From Heligmosomoides polygyrus polygyrus (lineage: Eukaryota; Nematoda; Chromadorea; Rhabditida; Heligmosomidae), in assembly GCA_947396885.1 (NCBI GenBank), contig OX377206.1, forward strand, positions 47,971,631 to 48,035,630: 64,000 nucleotides of DNA. The letters are read 5' to 3'. This document shows positions 22,200 through 35,424 of the stretch, piece after piece. A program made the translations under genes and the position numbers. The notes beneath the pieces are model-generated. The model had not been told where the DNA came from. It saw only the letters and a list, made by a program, of their open reading frames with translations, and made no database searches. Positions within the stretch are counted from its first letter, which is position 1, and every line of letters starts with the position of its first letter.

Positions 22200-23090
22200 T
22201 CATCAATAAGGTGTATTTTGAACAGCGTACTTAAATAACTATACTGACAAAAGAACATCATTTTAACCTGGATGATACAATTTAAAAACAATGCTGCCCA
22301 TTTTTCCCCACCAATCCCTATTAATAGAAGGGGTAGGAACCTATACTTCCACGAATCTGGAGATCGAAAGCAAGCTTCGCCAGGTGGTGATCACAAATAT
22401 GGTAAACGTTTCTGCGTGATCGCGTGATTCCACATTTTTATGAGTGATCAAGGTTATCAATGTCAGTACATAGAACCGTTTTCTTCACCTACGTGGTCAG
22501 ATTTGCTTTCCAATCTTTTACTTTGAGATGGAAAGCAGTGCACGAAAAATAGACAATGAAATAGTAATAAAAAATAATAAAGTAATAATAAATAGATAAT
22601 TTAAAATAGAATAAAAAGCAATGACAGATCCGTGGTCAGCAGCTTAAATAGTTTCCGTAGGCAAGGAAAGGGCGAAATCAGTTATCATGAGCCCGCCATC
22701 CTTACTCATGAACACCTACAGTAACTTACCGTGGTCGGCCGAATTTTCAAAAAACGGATACCATATTCGTACTCAGCACCCAAAATAACAGTACTGGGCG
22801 ATGTTTAGGCGGAAAAAAATTTCGGCCTCATCTCGACTTTTGGAGTCACGATAGTACAACACTGCCGGTTATTCTGATTTACCCCTTTACTTGCACCTAC
22901 TCACCGTCACCTATTGTGGTCGACCGTAACACCGAAAGCGTTTGCCAGATTGATCATCAGCACACCAATCAACCCTTAACACAGATACTTTGAACTCTCG
23001 TGCACTTCATGCGCTTGCCCAGGAAGGAGAGGCTTCGAGCGAGGCGGAAAGGAGGAGGGGAAGGGAACGTAACCGGATTTGGGGTTATGA
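22200..23090. other. Unassigned, with an A-rich run and one foldback-module copy
   Basis: An AAT-rich run occupies 22555-22620. Bases 22745-22855 are a diverged copy of the inner module of the foldback elements at 40.2 and 49.0 kb (blocks AAAAACGGAT and CTTTTGGAGTC). No gene is seen. Confidence 0.55.
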
Positions 23091-23300
23091 AACTTAAGAA
23101 ATTACGGTACTAAGCGGACAGGTGCCCGCTGTACAACGGGAAGGTGGCTTATAACGGGTAAGTTAGATCAGCCACACCCCGGAGTTCTCTCCCTTGTCTA
23201 GTTCTGTGCTCTCCTCCGGTCAGCGGAGGAGAGCACAGAAACCGTGTTTGTTTGTGTTCCACGGCCATGGTCTCATAACGGAGCGGGCACCAGCCCGCTT
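23090..23300. repeat. Dispersed hairpin repeat, perfect 17-bp stem
   Basis: Arms TTCTGTGCTCTCCTCCG (23202-23218) and its exact complement (23224-23240) around GTCAG. Flanks carry GGAGTTCTCTCCCTTGTCTA and GAGCGGGCACCAGCCCGC. A 14-15-base G run follows at about 23546. Confidence 0.85.
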
Positions 23301-24170
23301 AATACCGAAATTACTATGCTACAACACTAGAACAATGCCATTTGACTTTCGATTCCCCACATTGTGATGGATTGCAAGGTATAGCCATCGACCTTTTGCC
23401 CCACCTACTAAAAACAGAAGTAGGAGATCTGCAGTGGATTACGGAGTCCGGGAAAAACTAATCCATATCTTCGCCAAGGATGCGAGACCCCGCATGTTTT
23501 TATTGATGAACATGGAAACGCACGGGCACATGTTTATTAAGGAGGGGGGGGGGGGGCTTGACCGGGATACCAAGGATCAATGAGGTTCAACGAATTGAAG
23601 GCGCTTTCTTACGAAGAATGAACCTTATATTTGATACAAGGTTCTGTAAGCGACCAATGGGCTACTGGCACGAACTCTGGGGCGAGCGAGGAGGGTGACA
23701 GGTAGCTTCATAAAGCACTAATAAGTACAAAATTCGATAATATATAATATATTTAGATAATAGGCGTGAAGTTAAATGCAGTAATGGAGTAGAGTGTTGT
23801 AACTTTGCAGATTTCAACATGACGTTAAGCAGATTCGACAGTGGAGGAGCGCCACGATCCAGACATTGGGTTAGCTTCTTCGCCGTTGACCGATGGAGAA
23901 GAAGACAAAAACAGCATTCCTGTGTTTTGTGAAACCATAACAGTATCAAGTGTTGATGTCATATCTTCCTCAATTGATTGTTCTGTTAAACATACTTAAC
24001 TAGCCCTAATAACATGCCACTCTAGGAAATGCACTGCGTGTCTTGTATATAAGTTTCACGATAATATCTCGAGTTCAACGTTCCTTCAGAAGTGAAACGG
24101 GTAAATGGACACGAACAAAGTTTACCTTCCTTGATATGTGACATTTTGCTCAACTAAGTCATATCACTAA
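23301..24170. other. Unassigned AT-richer stretch
   Basis: No supported gene, RNA or repeat apart from the G run near 23546-23560. Confidence 0.4.
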
Positions 24171-24302
24171 CGCCTTGGTCTGTTCTAAATTGGATCGGCT
24201 GCCTTTTATACCTTCCTACAATCCACATGCCAGTAGGAAGCATGAGGACGTGGTCCAATGCGAAAATTGCAGCAGGGTGACAGAGCTGGCAATCTCAGAC
24301 AC

Positions 24303-24482
24303 TCGTTGCGTCCCAGCCGCGTCCCATAACAGTTGTTCCGTCCCAGCCGCGTACCTATTAGCGGCGTTGCGTACCAGGCGCGCCCCACAAAGGTAGTTTT
24401 CGTGGTGGGATCTTCGTTGCGTCCCATGCGCGTCCCACAAGAAAAGTTCCCGAGGGTTATCGTCGCAACCGCGTCCCGTCTG
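24303..24482. repeat. Irregular GC-rich minisatellite
   Basis: The block GCGTCCCANNCGCGTCCCA recurs about five times with variable spacing and single-base changes. Confidence 0.7.
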
Positions 24483-24869
24483 CATCTGTGTCCGCTATCG
24501 CTTCTTGTGAGCTCACCTTTAGCGATTTCGGATGTTCGACTTATCGATTTTTGGAAGGTTTGCCATTTTTGGTTTTCCATTTTCGAATTTTTCGGAGATA
24601 AGCGGCTAGGTAAGGGGATCAGGCCTATACAACGTTCTGTATTGTACGAAATTAAAAATTTTACACAGCACTGTGTGTTCCATCCTAGGGTGTACTGAGG
24701 TAGGCCATTTCCGATGTAATTTGGCAAACAGGTGTGTTCCTTTCAAAGCGGGTACCACTCAGTACAAGGTTATCCACCAAGCCGGTTATCGCCGAAAAAT
24801 TCGAAAATGAAAAACGAAAGGCCAACGCCCTACCTTACTAAATATGATTCGCTTAATCTGTGGGTCACC

Positions 24870-25110
24870 TCAGTCACGAGGAGGGGGGACTGAAACCAAG
24901 AGATGCCTACGACAAAGCGGCGTATGCCAGCTGTTTTTTTTTTCAGCTTCATCATGGCGACTGCTGGGGAACTTATAACCTTGGCGGCGGATCGCCCAAG
25001 TTTACGATATATTCAGCGGGCAACGCGTCAGTGTATGAATGAGAACCAAGTGCGGAGCGTAGGGATTCAGAAGACGTGCTGAAGACGTCCAACTTGCATA
25101 GGGATTCCGA
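24870..25110 (-). repeat. Right arm of a long inverted repeat
   Basis: Reverse complement of 19985-20220. The 4.6 kb between the arms holds an RTE fragment, two SINE-like elements and hairpin repeats. Either this is one large foldback element or two copies lie in opposite orientation. Confidence 0.8.
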
Positions 25111-25114
25111 GTAA

Positions 25115-26100
25115 GGAAGACCACTACAGAGAGTGAGGGGAAATAAGGGACCTGTCGACCAATACCGAATAATTTTAATTATGTCTCTGCAGATTAAGCA
25201 CTTTGGATTGGGACTCTCATGACCTATTTCTCGCCACGTAGAGAACGGGCACCTCAGAAAATGAATCGTGTACAAGCGACAGAGGATGGATGAGGTCTAT
25301 AGCGGCAGTGAAGATTCTGCCCTACCTTATCCCGCTGCACTGATCTACAAGTAAAATCGGTTTTTTACTTAATTAAATCAAGAAGGAGTAAAGGAGAATG
25401 GAGGAAGACTGGGATTGTTCTATTCTTGATGTTTGGGGCCGAAGCCATCAACCAGGCGTTTGGCGGCCGCTATGCAGCTGAACGTCTGGAAAAGTTGATA
25501 AGTCAGACGCCCGAAACCGCTAAAGGTATGGTTTAACTGAAAGAGTGACCGCAGCAGAGGTTGCATGCACAAATCATGGGGAGCAAGCTGAGATCGGAGA
25601 TCTTAATCAGAGAAAATGGATATTTCGAGAGGGGATTGGATGACTAATCGAAGAAATAAACAATTGCTTCCATTGTGAGAAGATTTAGTCTCCCTTTATG
25701 ACAAAAAGTTTTAGTCCTGAAAGCCACATATCTACATACAATAGAGCATAACTCGGAAGTTTGTTAGAGCTCCATCTCCCCCATAACAGCCCACCCAGCA
25801 GCGATGCGTCAGTGGCGGCTCGTCGCGCGCGCGGCGAAAAATTGTATGTTCGTACTACCAGCCACAAATCATACACGGCCATGTATGAGTTTTACGAAAG
25901 ATGTATGACTCCTCGTATATTAGCCGGTAACCTCAGATGTCCCCGTAATACACACGAATTTTCAGGATATTATTACTAAGGCAAGTGATCCATTTAGCCG
26001 GGAGTTAGTTTTTTTTTTGGCGGCTCCGGGGTTCACCGTTAGAGCGACAGGACGTCAGTGCCAGCTCCAGTGAGCATGATTGTACGACAATAGTATAGTA
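25115..26100. other. Unassigned stretch
   Basis: No gene or known repeat is recognised. A GCGCGCGCGG patch near 25830 is the only compositional oddity. Confidence 0.4.
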
Positions 26101-26104
26101 CCCT

Positions 26105-29000
26105 TCTTCTTCTTCATCAGCGTTTATCCCGCATCGTAGCGGGGTCCGCTATTCTGGAGTTATGACGCCACCTTTCCCGATCCAGCGCTAGATCAGGGTA
26201 AACACCAGTAATCTTCGAGTCTGCATGTAACGTATCTAACCAGCGCTGCTTCGGGCGCTCTCTAGGCCGCTTTCCTATTACCTCGATGTGAAGGCCTATC
26301 TTGCGGACGTTGTCTTCTTCTTCACGCAGAACGTGGTCGTACCATCGTAAGTGAGCTTCGCGCATCTTGTCGGCTATCGGCGCGACACCGAACTTCTGCC
26401 GAATGACATCGTTTCGGATGCGCTCTGCGCGGGTGACTCCTGCCGTCCAGCGCAGAATCTTCGTTTCCATTACGCTGAGGCCACTTTCCGTTTCCTTTGT
26501 CGCAGGCCAACACTCAGCTCCGTACGTCGCCACCGGCCGGACGACGGCTCTATATATTTTCGACTTCAAGCGCTCCGGTGTCTTCTATCGCAGAGCACGC
26601 CAGTCAACGAACGCTCCTTGGACCAAGCTGCACTCACGCGTGAATTCACTTCAACCATCAGTTTGCCGTCAGACGCGACTGCTGATCCCAGGTACATAAA
26701 AACCGCAGTGCGTGAAAGCTGGATGCCATTAACCTTGATGGAGCTGGAGTCAGTAACGTCCGTCGTTAGATATTCGGTCTTCTTCACGTTCAATCTGAGT
26801 CCAAACCGCTCCAAGCGATCACACCAAGCTTGCACCTCTCGCTCGAGTTCATCTTTATCTTCACTAGCGAGCATTACGTTATCAGCAAAAAGCAACATCT
26901 AAGGAACGGGCTTCTGAAGATCTCGTGTGATGGCATCCATGACGACAACAAAGAGGAGTGGGGAAAGCGCAGAACCCTAGTGTACCCCGACAGAGATGGG
27001 AAACTCCATCGAGGTTCCAGCTGCAGCATGAACTCGACTCTTTGGACAAGAGTAAAGAATTCGCACACTCTATGAGCTCTATGGGAACTCTATGATGTCG
27101 CAGGGACTATCATATCACTTCACGCGCTACGCGGTCAAAGGCCTTCTCCAAGTCGAAAAAGGCAATATGCACGGGCTTCTGTTTCTCGCGGTGCTTCTCT
27201 ATGAGGAGGCGGTCAGCGTGAATGGCATCAACGGTGCCACAGCCAGCCACGAAGCCGCACTGATTGCTGGAAAGCTGGACGATGTCCCGAATTCGTCCAT
27301 GGACAATTCGCTCAAATATCTTCATGCTGTGCGAAAGCAAGCGAATCGAACGGTAATTAGAGCAGGCTGCAGGACTGCCCTTCTTCTTCCGAATCGGAAT
27401 CGTCGTGCTTTGGCGCCAAAACTCAGGCACCTTCTTCTCGGCTACAACCTGATTAAAGAATTTCCTTCATCAACCACTCAGCAGAGCACCAAAACTTCGA
27501 CTTCCACAGTTCTGCTGCCACGTCATCGGGCCCAGTCGCTTTGCCTGGTCTCATCTTCTTCAGTCCCCTCCACGGTGATCTTCTGGATGGGGCCGTGCGT
27601 TGGAGCCGTTGAGGGGATGGCTGAATGAGGAAATTCTACTGTAGAGATTTCCTCAAAGTTGTCGCGCCATCGCTTCAATGCCTTATTGCGGTCGATGAGA
27701 AGATGGCCACTTCCCAATGTCCTCAGTCTGCCGATGGCGATTCTTGGCAAGTCGATACAGATATCGCTCATCATCGCGCGACTCGAGCTTCTCGTTGACA
27801 TCTCCATAATGAACGGCTTTTGCGACAGCCACGGCCTTCTTTGCAGCTTTCTTCGCTTCTTGGTACTTCCGCCAATTATCGGCTGTCTTTTCGCCGAGAA
27901 ACACGTGATAGAGCGTCCTCTTCTCTCGAACTTTGACTTTCACGTCATCTGTCCACAGCCATGCCTGCTTGTCGACCTTCCGTCGCCCTGGCTTCGTAAT
28001 GCCGAGTTCCGACTGTGCAGCTTGACGTATCGCGTCGGTTGCCTTCTAGCAAGTTTCGTCGACAGTCGTGACTGTCGGTAACCGCACGCGAGAAATCACA
28101 GCTGCTTCATTCTCTCTCATTCGCCACCACTTGATTCTTGCAGCACCGCATCGCTCAACCTGCTGCACCCTCGGAGGGGCGATCTTCAAAGTACAGATCA
28201 GCGGACGATGCTGTGGGGCGACCGTTTCATACGGCACGATCTTCGCGTCTGTGACGAGACTTGGGTCACGATCTCTCACAAGGACGAAGTCTATCTGCGT
28301 CTTAGTGCTCCCACTATAGGACGAGATAAGGTAGGAGTCGCGTTTTCGGAAGACGGTGTTCACTATGGTGAGGTTATGCGAATCCTAATAATCAAGGATA
28401 CGCTCACCATCTGCGTTACGCGACCCGTAACCGAATCCACCATGACACCTGTACCAGTCTTTCGTCGCGCCGACGTGCCCGTTAAGGTCACCAGCGACTA
28501 TGATGACATCTTTCGACGGTACCTCTGCTCAAGCACGTTCCAAAACTCATCCTTGTCTTGATCGGAGCAGCCAGTCTGCGGAGCATACGCAGAGAAGAAG
28601 TGGTAGAATCGCTCCTTAGCGGCGACAACGATCTTCATCAATCGACGCTTACAATCGAGTCACGAAATCGTTCGGGGACGATTATTCCGACACTACTGGT
28701 GGTCCTGGGACTTACACATAGCACAGCCTTCAAGCCTCGTCCTATGTCCCTTGACTTGCGGCAGGACCACCTCGTCTCCTGCACCGCACAGAAATCAACT
28801 CTTCTACGCTCCAGTGCTTCAACCAACTCGCACGACCGGCCCGTCAACGTACCCACATTCAGCGTAGCCACGCGGGTCCTGCTTACGTTTCGGGACTTTC
28901 GGGCTAGCTCAGTTGCCCCCCCCCTCGCCGGGCTCTGCGAGTGCGCGTCGGCTCCCGAGGACGCCGTAGCACTATCTCGATATACGTGAACTGACATGCA
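26105..29000 (-). mobile_element. RTE-type LINE (family B), nearly full length, dead
   Basis: Read from 28997 downward. The AP endonuclease starts with VATLNVGTLTGRSCELVEAL and AVQETRW and continues with QIDFVLVRDR (near 28270). A linker with DVNEKLESRDDERYLYRLA follows. RT motifs are CSNYRSIRLLSHSMKIFERI (near 27330), IAFFDLEKAFDRV (near 27150) and LLFADNVMLAS (near 26885). The C-terminus (VVRPVATYGAECWPATKE, WTAGVTR, RWLDTLHAD) ends near 26117. Several frameshifts split the frame. The catalytic box is FADN instead of FADD because the codon at 26878-26880 reads AAC on the minus strand, so the second metal-binding Asp is lost. The 3' end is a GAAGAAG-rich tail. Confidence 0.9.
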
Positions 29001-29004
29001 CCAT

Positions 29005-31690
29005 GTGATGTCACATGGGTCTTCGTAGGCCGGCCTGTCGCCTGCATTCGAATGTCCGTGATTAGCTTAGCTTGCAGAGCGAGCAGTTTCCAGTGGCACC
29101 ACGTGGAGGAACGGACATCGCCACCGACAATAGTTTAGTAGCACTTTCTTATATTGTTCTCTAGTGCTATAGTATTAACACTGTTAACACTATTAAACAA
29201 GAATATATTATTTATTAAATATATTAAAGCATATGCATATTATAAACATACATTAAATATTTTAGACAACATTAACATTATTCTCCAAGTTCTCTCTTCG
29301 TAAAACTTCGGCATTTTCCTAGTGTGTAGTACCACTAATACTAATACTGCTACTAATACTGCTGTGCCAAACGAGGTTGTAAGGTGGATCAAATTATCGA
29401 GCGTCCTGATGTTCCGACCTGTTCGTCGTCTTCAGAGGCCTAGAAGTGGTTCAAGACTTTAGATTTGTATAACCAGTGCGAACCAGTTATTGTTATAAAC
29501 GTTATTAAAAGACTGAAGCAACTACAAAAGGACGAAGACCATTCCACGGAAGAGGAATAAAGTCGGACGAATACGATCTGTTACACTATATTTCTGGTTT
29601 TGCACTCGCCACAATTTGTTCAAGGCATGCATGTGGAACTTTTCTCACTGTTAGTGTAAGAATACTATTTGATAAAAAGAGTCCTACATGCATGTCACGC
29701 TCTAGACTTCCACATACCTTTCGAGGACATCATTCAAGCTAATAATATGAGTGAAAACATTGAAACTAAACTCATAACAGGAGCTGTAGGCGCATCGCCA
29801 GTGTCTCGATCCTATCAATGATAAAACCATAGAATGTTTTTTCAAGGGTTTAACACCTTAAGTAGTATTTAAGAGCGTAGAAATGAGTCAGTATTTATTG
29901 AAGCTATGTATTTTCATTTTCACGTCGAATTGGACACCTTTCAAATCAAATTGGACACTCTTCTAAGCTAGCCGAGAGTTTTGAAATCAAAGGGAACTCT
30001 TCCAAATCGAAATGACCTACAGGCAGGTTAAACTGAGACTCAATAAGATGATTAGAATAATTTGTTGTTCAAGGAAAATTTGGCGCAACATTCTTTAAGA
30101 TTTTTAGTTTACCTGCCCCAATAAGTGCAATAATTTTATAAAATCTTTATTTTTAGAGAAAATAACAAATCATTACAAAATTTCTCTTAAAGCAAAGAGT
30201 TAAGCATATAGCGCATTAAAAGATCAGATCGCGATTGCCCTCAAAAAGTTCACCGCAACTTTTATATGATTGAAATGCCACTTCCATGAACAATTAAAGT
30301 GAAGATGTGTGTCCTTTACAGTTGTTTTTGTTGTACCGTTGACAGGTGTCAATCTCCAAACAAAAAGAAATTCTGCTATCAGTCGAATAAAAATCGCGAC
30401 GTCTTCGAAGAATGCATGGCGCAATCTCTTTTTGTACTAAAAGAATGACCGCATTCTGCTTTTCAGAACAAGCTTTAAACCATTATTGTTCCTCAAAAAT
30501 AAAATTTTTATAAAACTTCAAACAATGTGTCTAGTTATTGGGTAGACGAATTAAAGCTACAAAGAAAGTTGTGCTATTTTTTCACTTTTTCATCAACTAC
30601 TTATAAAGTCTGCTCACAAAAAGAAACCATTCTAGGATCAATGCAACGTTAACAACAAGGGTAGAACACTAACGTCGCAATATTACTAATGTTTAATGAA
30701 CGTTGAAGGAAAGAATTAGGGAAAAAATACGAGTCATGGGAAGAATGAGAAGGCAGGACGGCTAACGCGCTCCAATGAGAATGAGGAAGACGTGTGCTCC
30801 CTTCGCCTGATAACTTCTCTCCTCACCCCGTCGGGCTGCTCATCCCACTACAACTCGTCGGGTGCGATACTATTAAAATGATCCGTTCGCGGCGGCGCGG
30901 CGACTGATACCGCTCAGCGCGACGTACACGCCGGCCGGCGCATTGACCTCATCGCGCGGGCGGCGACCGCGACGAATGGCTATTTTATTCAACTATTCTA
31001 GGTGAATTGGGAAAGCTGAGGAAATTAATGAAATGGCAGAACAAGTAAAGCTGCCATGATAGAACCGTAGCAGTAGAATGTCATTATGACAGTGGTTTGT
31101 TTAGAGAGATACTTGCGAAGCCTTGGAGATTGCCTTTGTGCTTGAGGATACACGGACCGATGGTTAGCAAGTTGAAGTAGTCAAGGGTATAAAATTATCC
31201 TATCTGGAATCGTTTGTTTCCATGTCTGAATGTTATATTCCCCAAATTAAACTAGCAAGGGCTTCTGCGAGCGCACAAATCCTATGCTGACGAAAAAAAC
31301 GACAACAAAAAGACGAAATCTATGATAAGCAGTTCGAAGCACCTCTGCAAGTCCTCAAGCACTTGAATCAATGAATTGGAAGCTGTTAAGAACTTCACAA
31401 AAAAAAAACGTTCTGGGAAATAGAGAAGGACGTATATCTAAATGTGGGAAGTGAGGAACTGTTTGACCTAACTGGGCATGCTACCCTAACACGATTTGAT
31501 TGAGATATGTACTAGGAAAATCATTGTTTCCTGCTAATATTCAAAAAAAAATGACAGCACTTCTACACATCGGGCCTTTCTGCTGTATAATTAATGTATT
31601 CTAAGAAGACAGAAAGGCTTCCTTCGCATCTCATTTTGAGTTTCTTCCACTGATAAAATACCGCAACGGTCTCATGTGCTTGAACTCAGC
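29005..31690. other. AT-rich anonymous sequence
   Basis: Long AT-rich stretch (notably 29150-29300 and 30080-30600) with no supported exon, RNA or transposon. A GC-rich island at 30880-30975 has CGCG runs but no frame. It may be intronic or intergenic. Confidence 0.45.
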
Positions 31691-33450
31691 AATAACTCAG
31701 TGGTTAGCAGTAGAGAACACAGCAAGTCGATGGAAGCATAGGTTACGTATTTCTGGAGTTGCATGCAGCATCTCGAGCTGAACAGTGGCTATATTCACTC
31801 CAGCGTCGCTTTCAAGGGAAGCGGTACGAGCTGGGTCTTCCTTCTGTTTTGCTCTTGAACAAATAATTCTTTGACCACTTCTATAGTTTCCCTGCACACG
31901 TTCTATCGATTGCGCTCTGTTAAGAACCGCGTCTTGCGAGCCTCATCATTGCAAGAGACCGACGGCTATTTAGCGAGCAATGGAGGGTCCGAAAGGTCAA
32001 TTAGTGATGCCTGGCCTAGAAAGCGAACAGATCGGCAGGAAAGAAATCAACAGATTGTTAGGGACCACATCATGAGTTAGGCTATCTGGCCAGGCACATT
32101 TACTTTTCATACTTAGATTTTTGTCATTAGAAGACGTTAGTATCCCATTTGTCCTTCACAGCAACAGTAGATTTATTTCGATGAACTCTACACAATTCAG
32201 ACTGTTAGCATGAAGAAAGTTTGAAAATCAAGTTGAAAAATGATGACGGAAATTAATAAAAACCCGATGTCTGACAATCATGTAATGCAAGAAGGGAAAA
32301 TGTATTGTAATGTATTCCAATGAGAAATTAGTTGCCTCGCCAAATAAGTTTAATACAAGATGCGCGCTAAGGGGCTCAGGAGAGGTTACATGCGTGTAAG
32401 GCGGCTCTACACGACGTAATGTGTTACATCTAATTAAAAATGTGCAGCACTGGTGTGTTCTGTCTCTGTGCTGAACTGAGCTTACTACTGATGTAAATGG
32501 GCTTCCAAAGAAGAGGTCAACCAGTGAATACAGGGTGATCCCGGTTACAGCGCTTCTAAATGAACACAATAAGGCATAAGCATGAGATAAGAAGGAGAGT
32601 GTAAGCATGAGGAGTGCAAGAGGAACTTCTGACAGCTTTTCTCTCCAAAAAGAAAGGTAACTAAACAGGGATTAGACGTTTTCCCCTGGCACTACGAGAA
32701 ATGAGTCGGAAGACGTACCAAAATGGTATAATTACATTCTTAAATCTACATGGAACGTGAAACTACAGCCCTACACCGAATCCATGGCTCAATCCGCCGC
32801 CATTTGCAGGTTACACAGACAGTCGTCGCGTCTGCGGCGCTCGGCGCGACCTCCTCGGCGGAGGCCGCCGGCCCTGCCGCGTCCGCCGCCGTGCTCCTCG
32901 GCATCCATCGCCGCAAACGCGACGATAATCGTTTTAAAAGATACCCCCCCCCCCAACTCGTCGCCTCATCGGGTCCGATCAGTCGTCACCTCGCGCCAGT
33001 TCGCTAGCGTAGTCGTTGTCGTCATCTAAGTCGCCAGCTGCCCGGGGTCAAGCACCAGTGCCCGTACACACGGATCGGTTTTACTCATTTCTTGTTCGCC
33101 ATATCGCATTTTTTGTGTTACATCTGTTCCATTGTTGTGTTGTCTTTTTAAAAATAAACTTTGCTTAATCACCGAGTGCACTGTGTCATAACGGGGTTTT
33201 CGCCTAATCTTTCATCTTTGGATCTAATCTAAAATGATTAAAAAGAACCTAACTGTATTCCAGATTTACAAAAATGGACAACAATCCGTAAATCATGTGA
33301 CAGAATCGAACTCTACACCCTTCTCCTGTAACTATGCATCGCTATACATTCGGCCACCCAATCGCTTCCTCTGCAGTGAATGATTCACTTGAATGTACCC
33401 TGTAACTTTCTTCAGGAAACCTAACAAATTGCCACATTTTTAACAGCTGA
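31691..33450. other. Anonymous sequence with weak exon-like frames
   Basis: Overlapping frames at 31697-31897 (minus) and 31871-32080 (plus) have non-repetitive composition but no recognised domain and no paired splice sites. GC-rich sequence at 32800-33010 (alanine-rich frames) precedes a CCCCCCCCCC run at 32944. No function is proposed. Confidence 0.35.
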
Positions 33451-33456
33451 CCATAA

Positions 33457-33813
33457 TTAAGGCTCCATAGCTTTTGCAAGATCATTTCTTAGCATTACAA
33501 GGCCACTCAAGGGATCACTTCCCTTATCAGCTAGTTTTTTTGTAATTTTTGACCTACCCATATACCCGCAGGAAATTCGATGACCACTAAGGAGCTTCTC
33601 AAACAATCCTCTACAACACCAATCGGTCACTTTGGAAATCTCCTCCACGGGAAGTTCATTCACCTCCCTTGTTAGTATAACGTGCTTATCATACATTTCC
33701 GCAAAAACGACTATGATATTCCGGTACGTGGCTGGCTGGTGCCCTCTCCGTGGTTGCACATGGTCGTGGAACACCGATATAAACACCGTTTCGGAGAGCA
33801 CAGAACTAGACAA
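33457..33813 (-). CDS. Hypothetical 118-codon frame within a dispersed repeat
   Basis: The longest open frame of this part of the window. It contains TREVNELPVEEISKVTDWCC in the middle and no domain I know. Related, decayed sequence at 21750-21900 shows that it is part of a repeated unit. Its 5' end overlaps the hairpin-repeat module at 33780. It may be a fragment of an element protein, or chance. Confidence 0.3.
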   Translation of the reverse strand: MSSSVLSETVFISVFHDHVQPRRGHQPATYRNIIVVFAEMYDKHVILTREVNELPVEEISKVTDWCCRGLFEKLLSGHRISCGYMGRSKITKKLADKGSDPLSGLVMLRNDLAKAMEP

Positions 33814-33985
33814 GGGAAGGAACTCCGGGGTCTAGCTTACCCGTTTTAAGATTCCTTGCCAGTGTGCAGCGCGCACCAGAGCGCTTAGTAACGGTACTCG
33901 TTCTTCCCATGGAAGATTACCCCAAGTAGACCTATTTTGAACAAGATTAAACGGGGTACACTAAGTATATTAATACCTAGTGTAA
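33780..33985. repeat. Half copy of the foldback element at 35960
   Basis: Contains GAGAGCACAGAACTAGACAA (hairpin module) and, at 33898-33960, TTCTTCCCATGGAAGATTAC and CCTATTTTGAACAAGATT. These match the arms at 35995-36060 and 36625-36690. Confidence 0.75.
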
Positions 33986-34545
33986 TTCTTTCGAACGAGT
34001 TGCGTAACAAATGGATACAATGTGACCGCCACCCGTCCCCCTCCCAATGCATTGAATTATGTCGGCGTCCGGCTTCACCGACCGCAGTAAGCTTCGTCTC
34101 CGAAACCAGACCGCTTCCTCAGTTACGTAAAGGGTGAAGTCCGAGGAGTGAAGAATGTGGTTGTTCATTTCACAAAACAATGATCACCGCAAAAAAAGCA
34201 GATCTCACCTGGGCATACTCACTCTTCCAGGAGATGTTGAATTCGTTAGGAATCCGTTTGAATTGAAAGTTGAAATGGGGTATAACGGTAAAGATGGAAA
34301 TCAGGATGTTTAGCATGTTCGCTCGTCCCAATCAGTTGATCATTTCTAAACACATCAGAAGCTACCACATTAAATTCCAAATCGATCGACAACAATTCGC
34401 CTAGTCAACAAGCACGACGGAAAAATGTGAACGAGAGGATTACACGATGATACACTGAATTATAGAAATCAACCAGAATTTGCTGCCGCCGTAACCCGGT
34501 GTTCGATTGGTAAAAAACACAGCCTGGGATTGATCCGAGGTCCGA
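33986..34545. other. Unassigned stretch
   Basis: No supported gene, RNA or repeat. Confidence 0.4.
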
Positions 34546-34549
34546 CTGG

Positions 34550-34830
34550 ATTACAAGGCAAAGGACAACCGTGACTCATGTTTTTGTCGATTCGACGCGC
34601 AGTAGGTACCACCTCCTTCCGACTGGAGATTTTCCTCGCATAGCCCCTACGTCGCTTCCCGCCCGTGCTAGAGTCCAGAAAGCAGAGCAGCTGTGCACTA
34701 GAGCACCCCTACGGAGTAAGTTATCTGGCCTAGTAAAACCGGGCGCCTCACGACCCGCCGCGGTTGCGTAGCCCTCCTTATGATTAGAACGCGGCAGGTC
34801 AGGCGGACATATTGCCACCCGTCCAAACTA
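34550..34830 (+). repeat. Dispersed repeat (GACTCATGTTTT family)
   Basis: AAGGCAAAGGACAACCGTGA, CTCATGTTTTTGTCGATTCG and GTGCTAGAGTCCAGA blocks recur at 42940-43035, 45250-45312 and, inverted, 38395-38545. Confidence 0.7.
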
Positions 34831-35034
34831 TTCTTAATGTGTTCGGCTAATTAGAATGATGTGCTGACAACTGCATCCAGAGGTCGAGGCGGATGTCAGA
34901 AGATTTTGAGGCATCCAGCAATCCAACACGGCAGGAATACTGCATCTGTGCTCGAAACGGGCCTGGAGAATGTTGCCGTCTGACTCTATCAGCTCAACCA
35001 GGGTGTCGAAACTGTTCAAAATAGTTCCTCCAGC

Positions 35035-35160
35035 GTCAGCGAACGAGAGCACAAAACTAGGCAAGGGAAAGAAGTCAGGAGCTTGGCTGATATAATTTCC
35101 TTTCCTTTTTCGCTTTTCGTCCTGCCGATGCGGTGGTACCACAGGTCCACCAAGTACCTG
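35035..35160. repeat. Diverged dispersed hairpin repeat
   Basis: GAGAGCACAAAACTAGGCAA and CTGCCGATGCGG blocks. The opposite hairpin arm is missing. Confidence 0.55.
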
Positions 35161-35424
35161 GAATCTCCTAACAATAAGCACAAAAGGCTCAGAACACTCA
35201 AAGGTGTATAGTCTCGCCAATGACGCCCTCGATGGGTAGCGCAAAGCTGGTCGGAGGGGTCACCTTGTATTAAGTGGCTATACGCTTGATAAGAAGGCAC
35301 ATTAATGCCCAATTAAATCAGACCAGAAGTGGCCTAGTTTGATTCACCACCGGGTTAGAACACACCAGCGCTGTGTTACATTTTAACTTCGTGCAACACA
35401 AAACGTCGCATAGGGCTGCCTTAC

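Noticed and set aside
31697..32080. Exon-like frames on both strands (66 and 69 codons)
   Set aside because: Non-repetitive, but no recognised domain, no consistent splice pair, and the two frames overlap on opposite strands.
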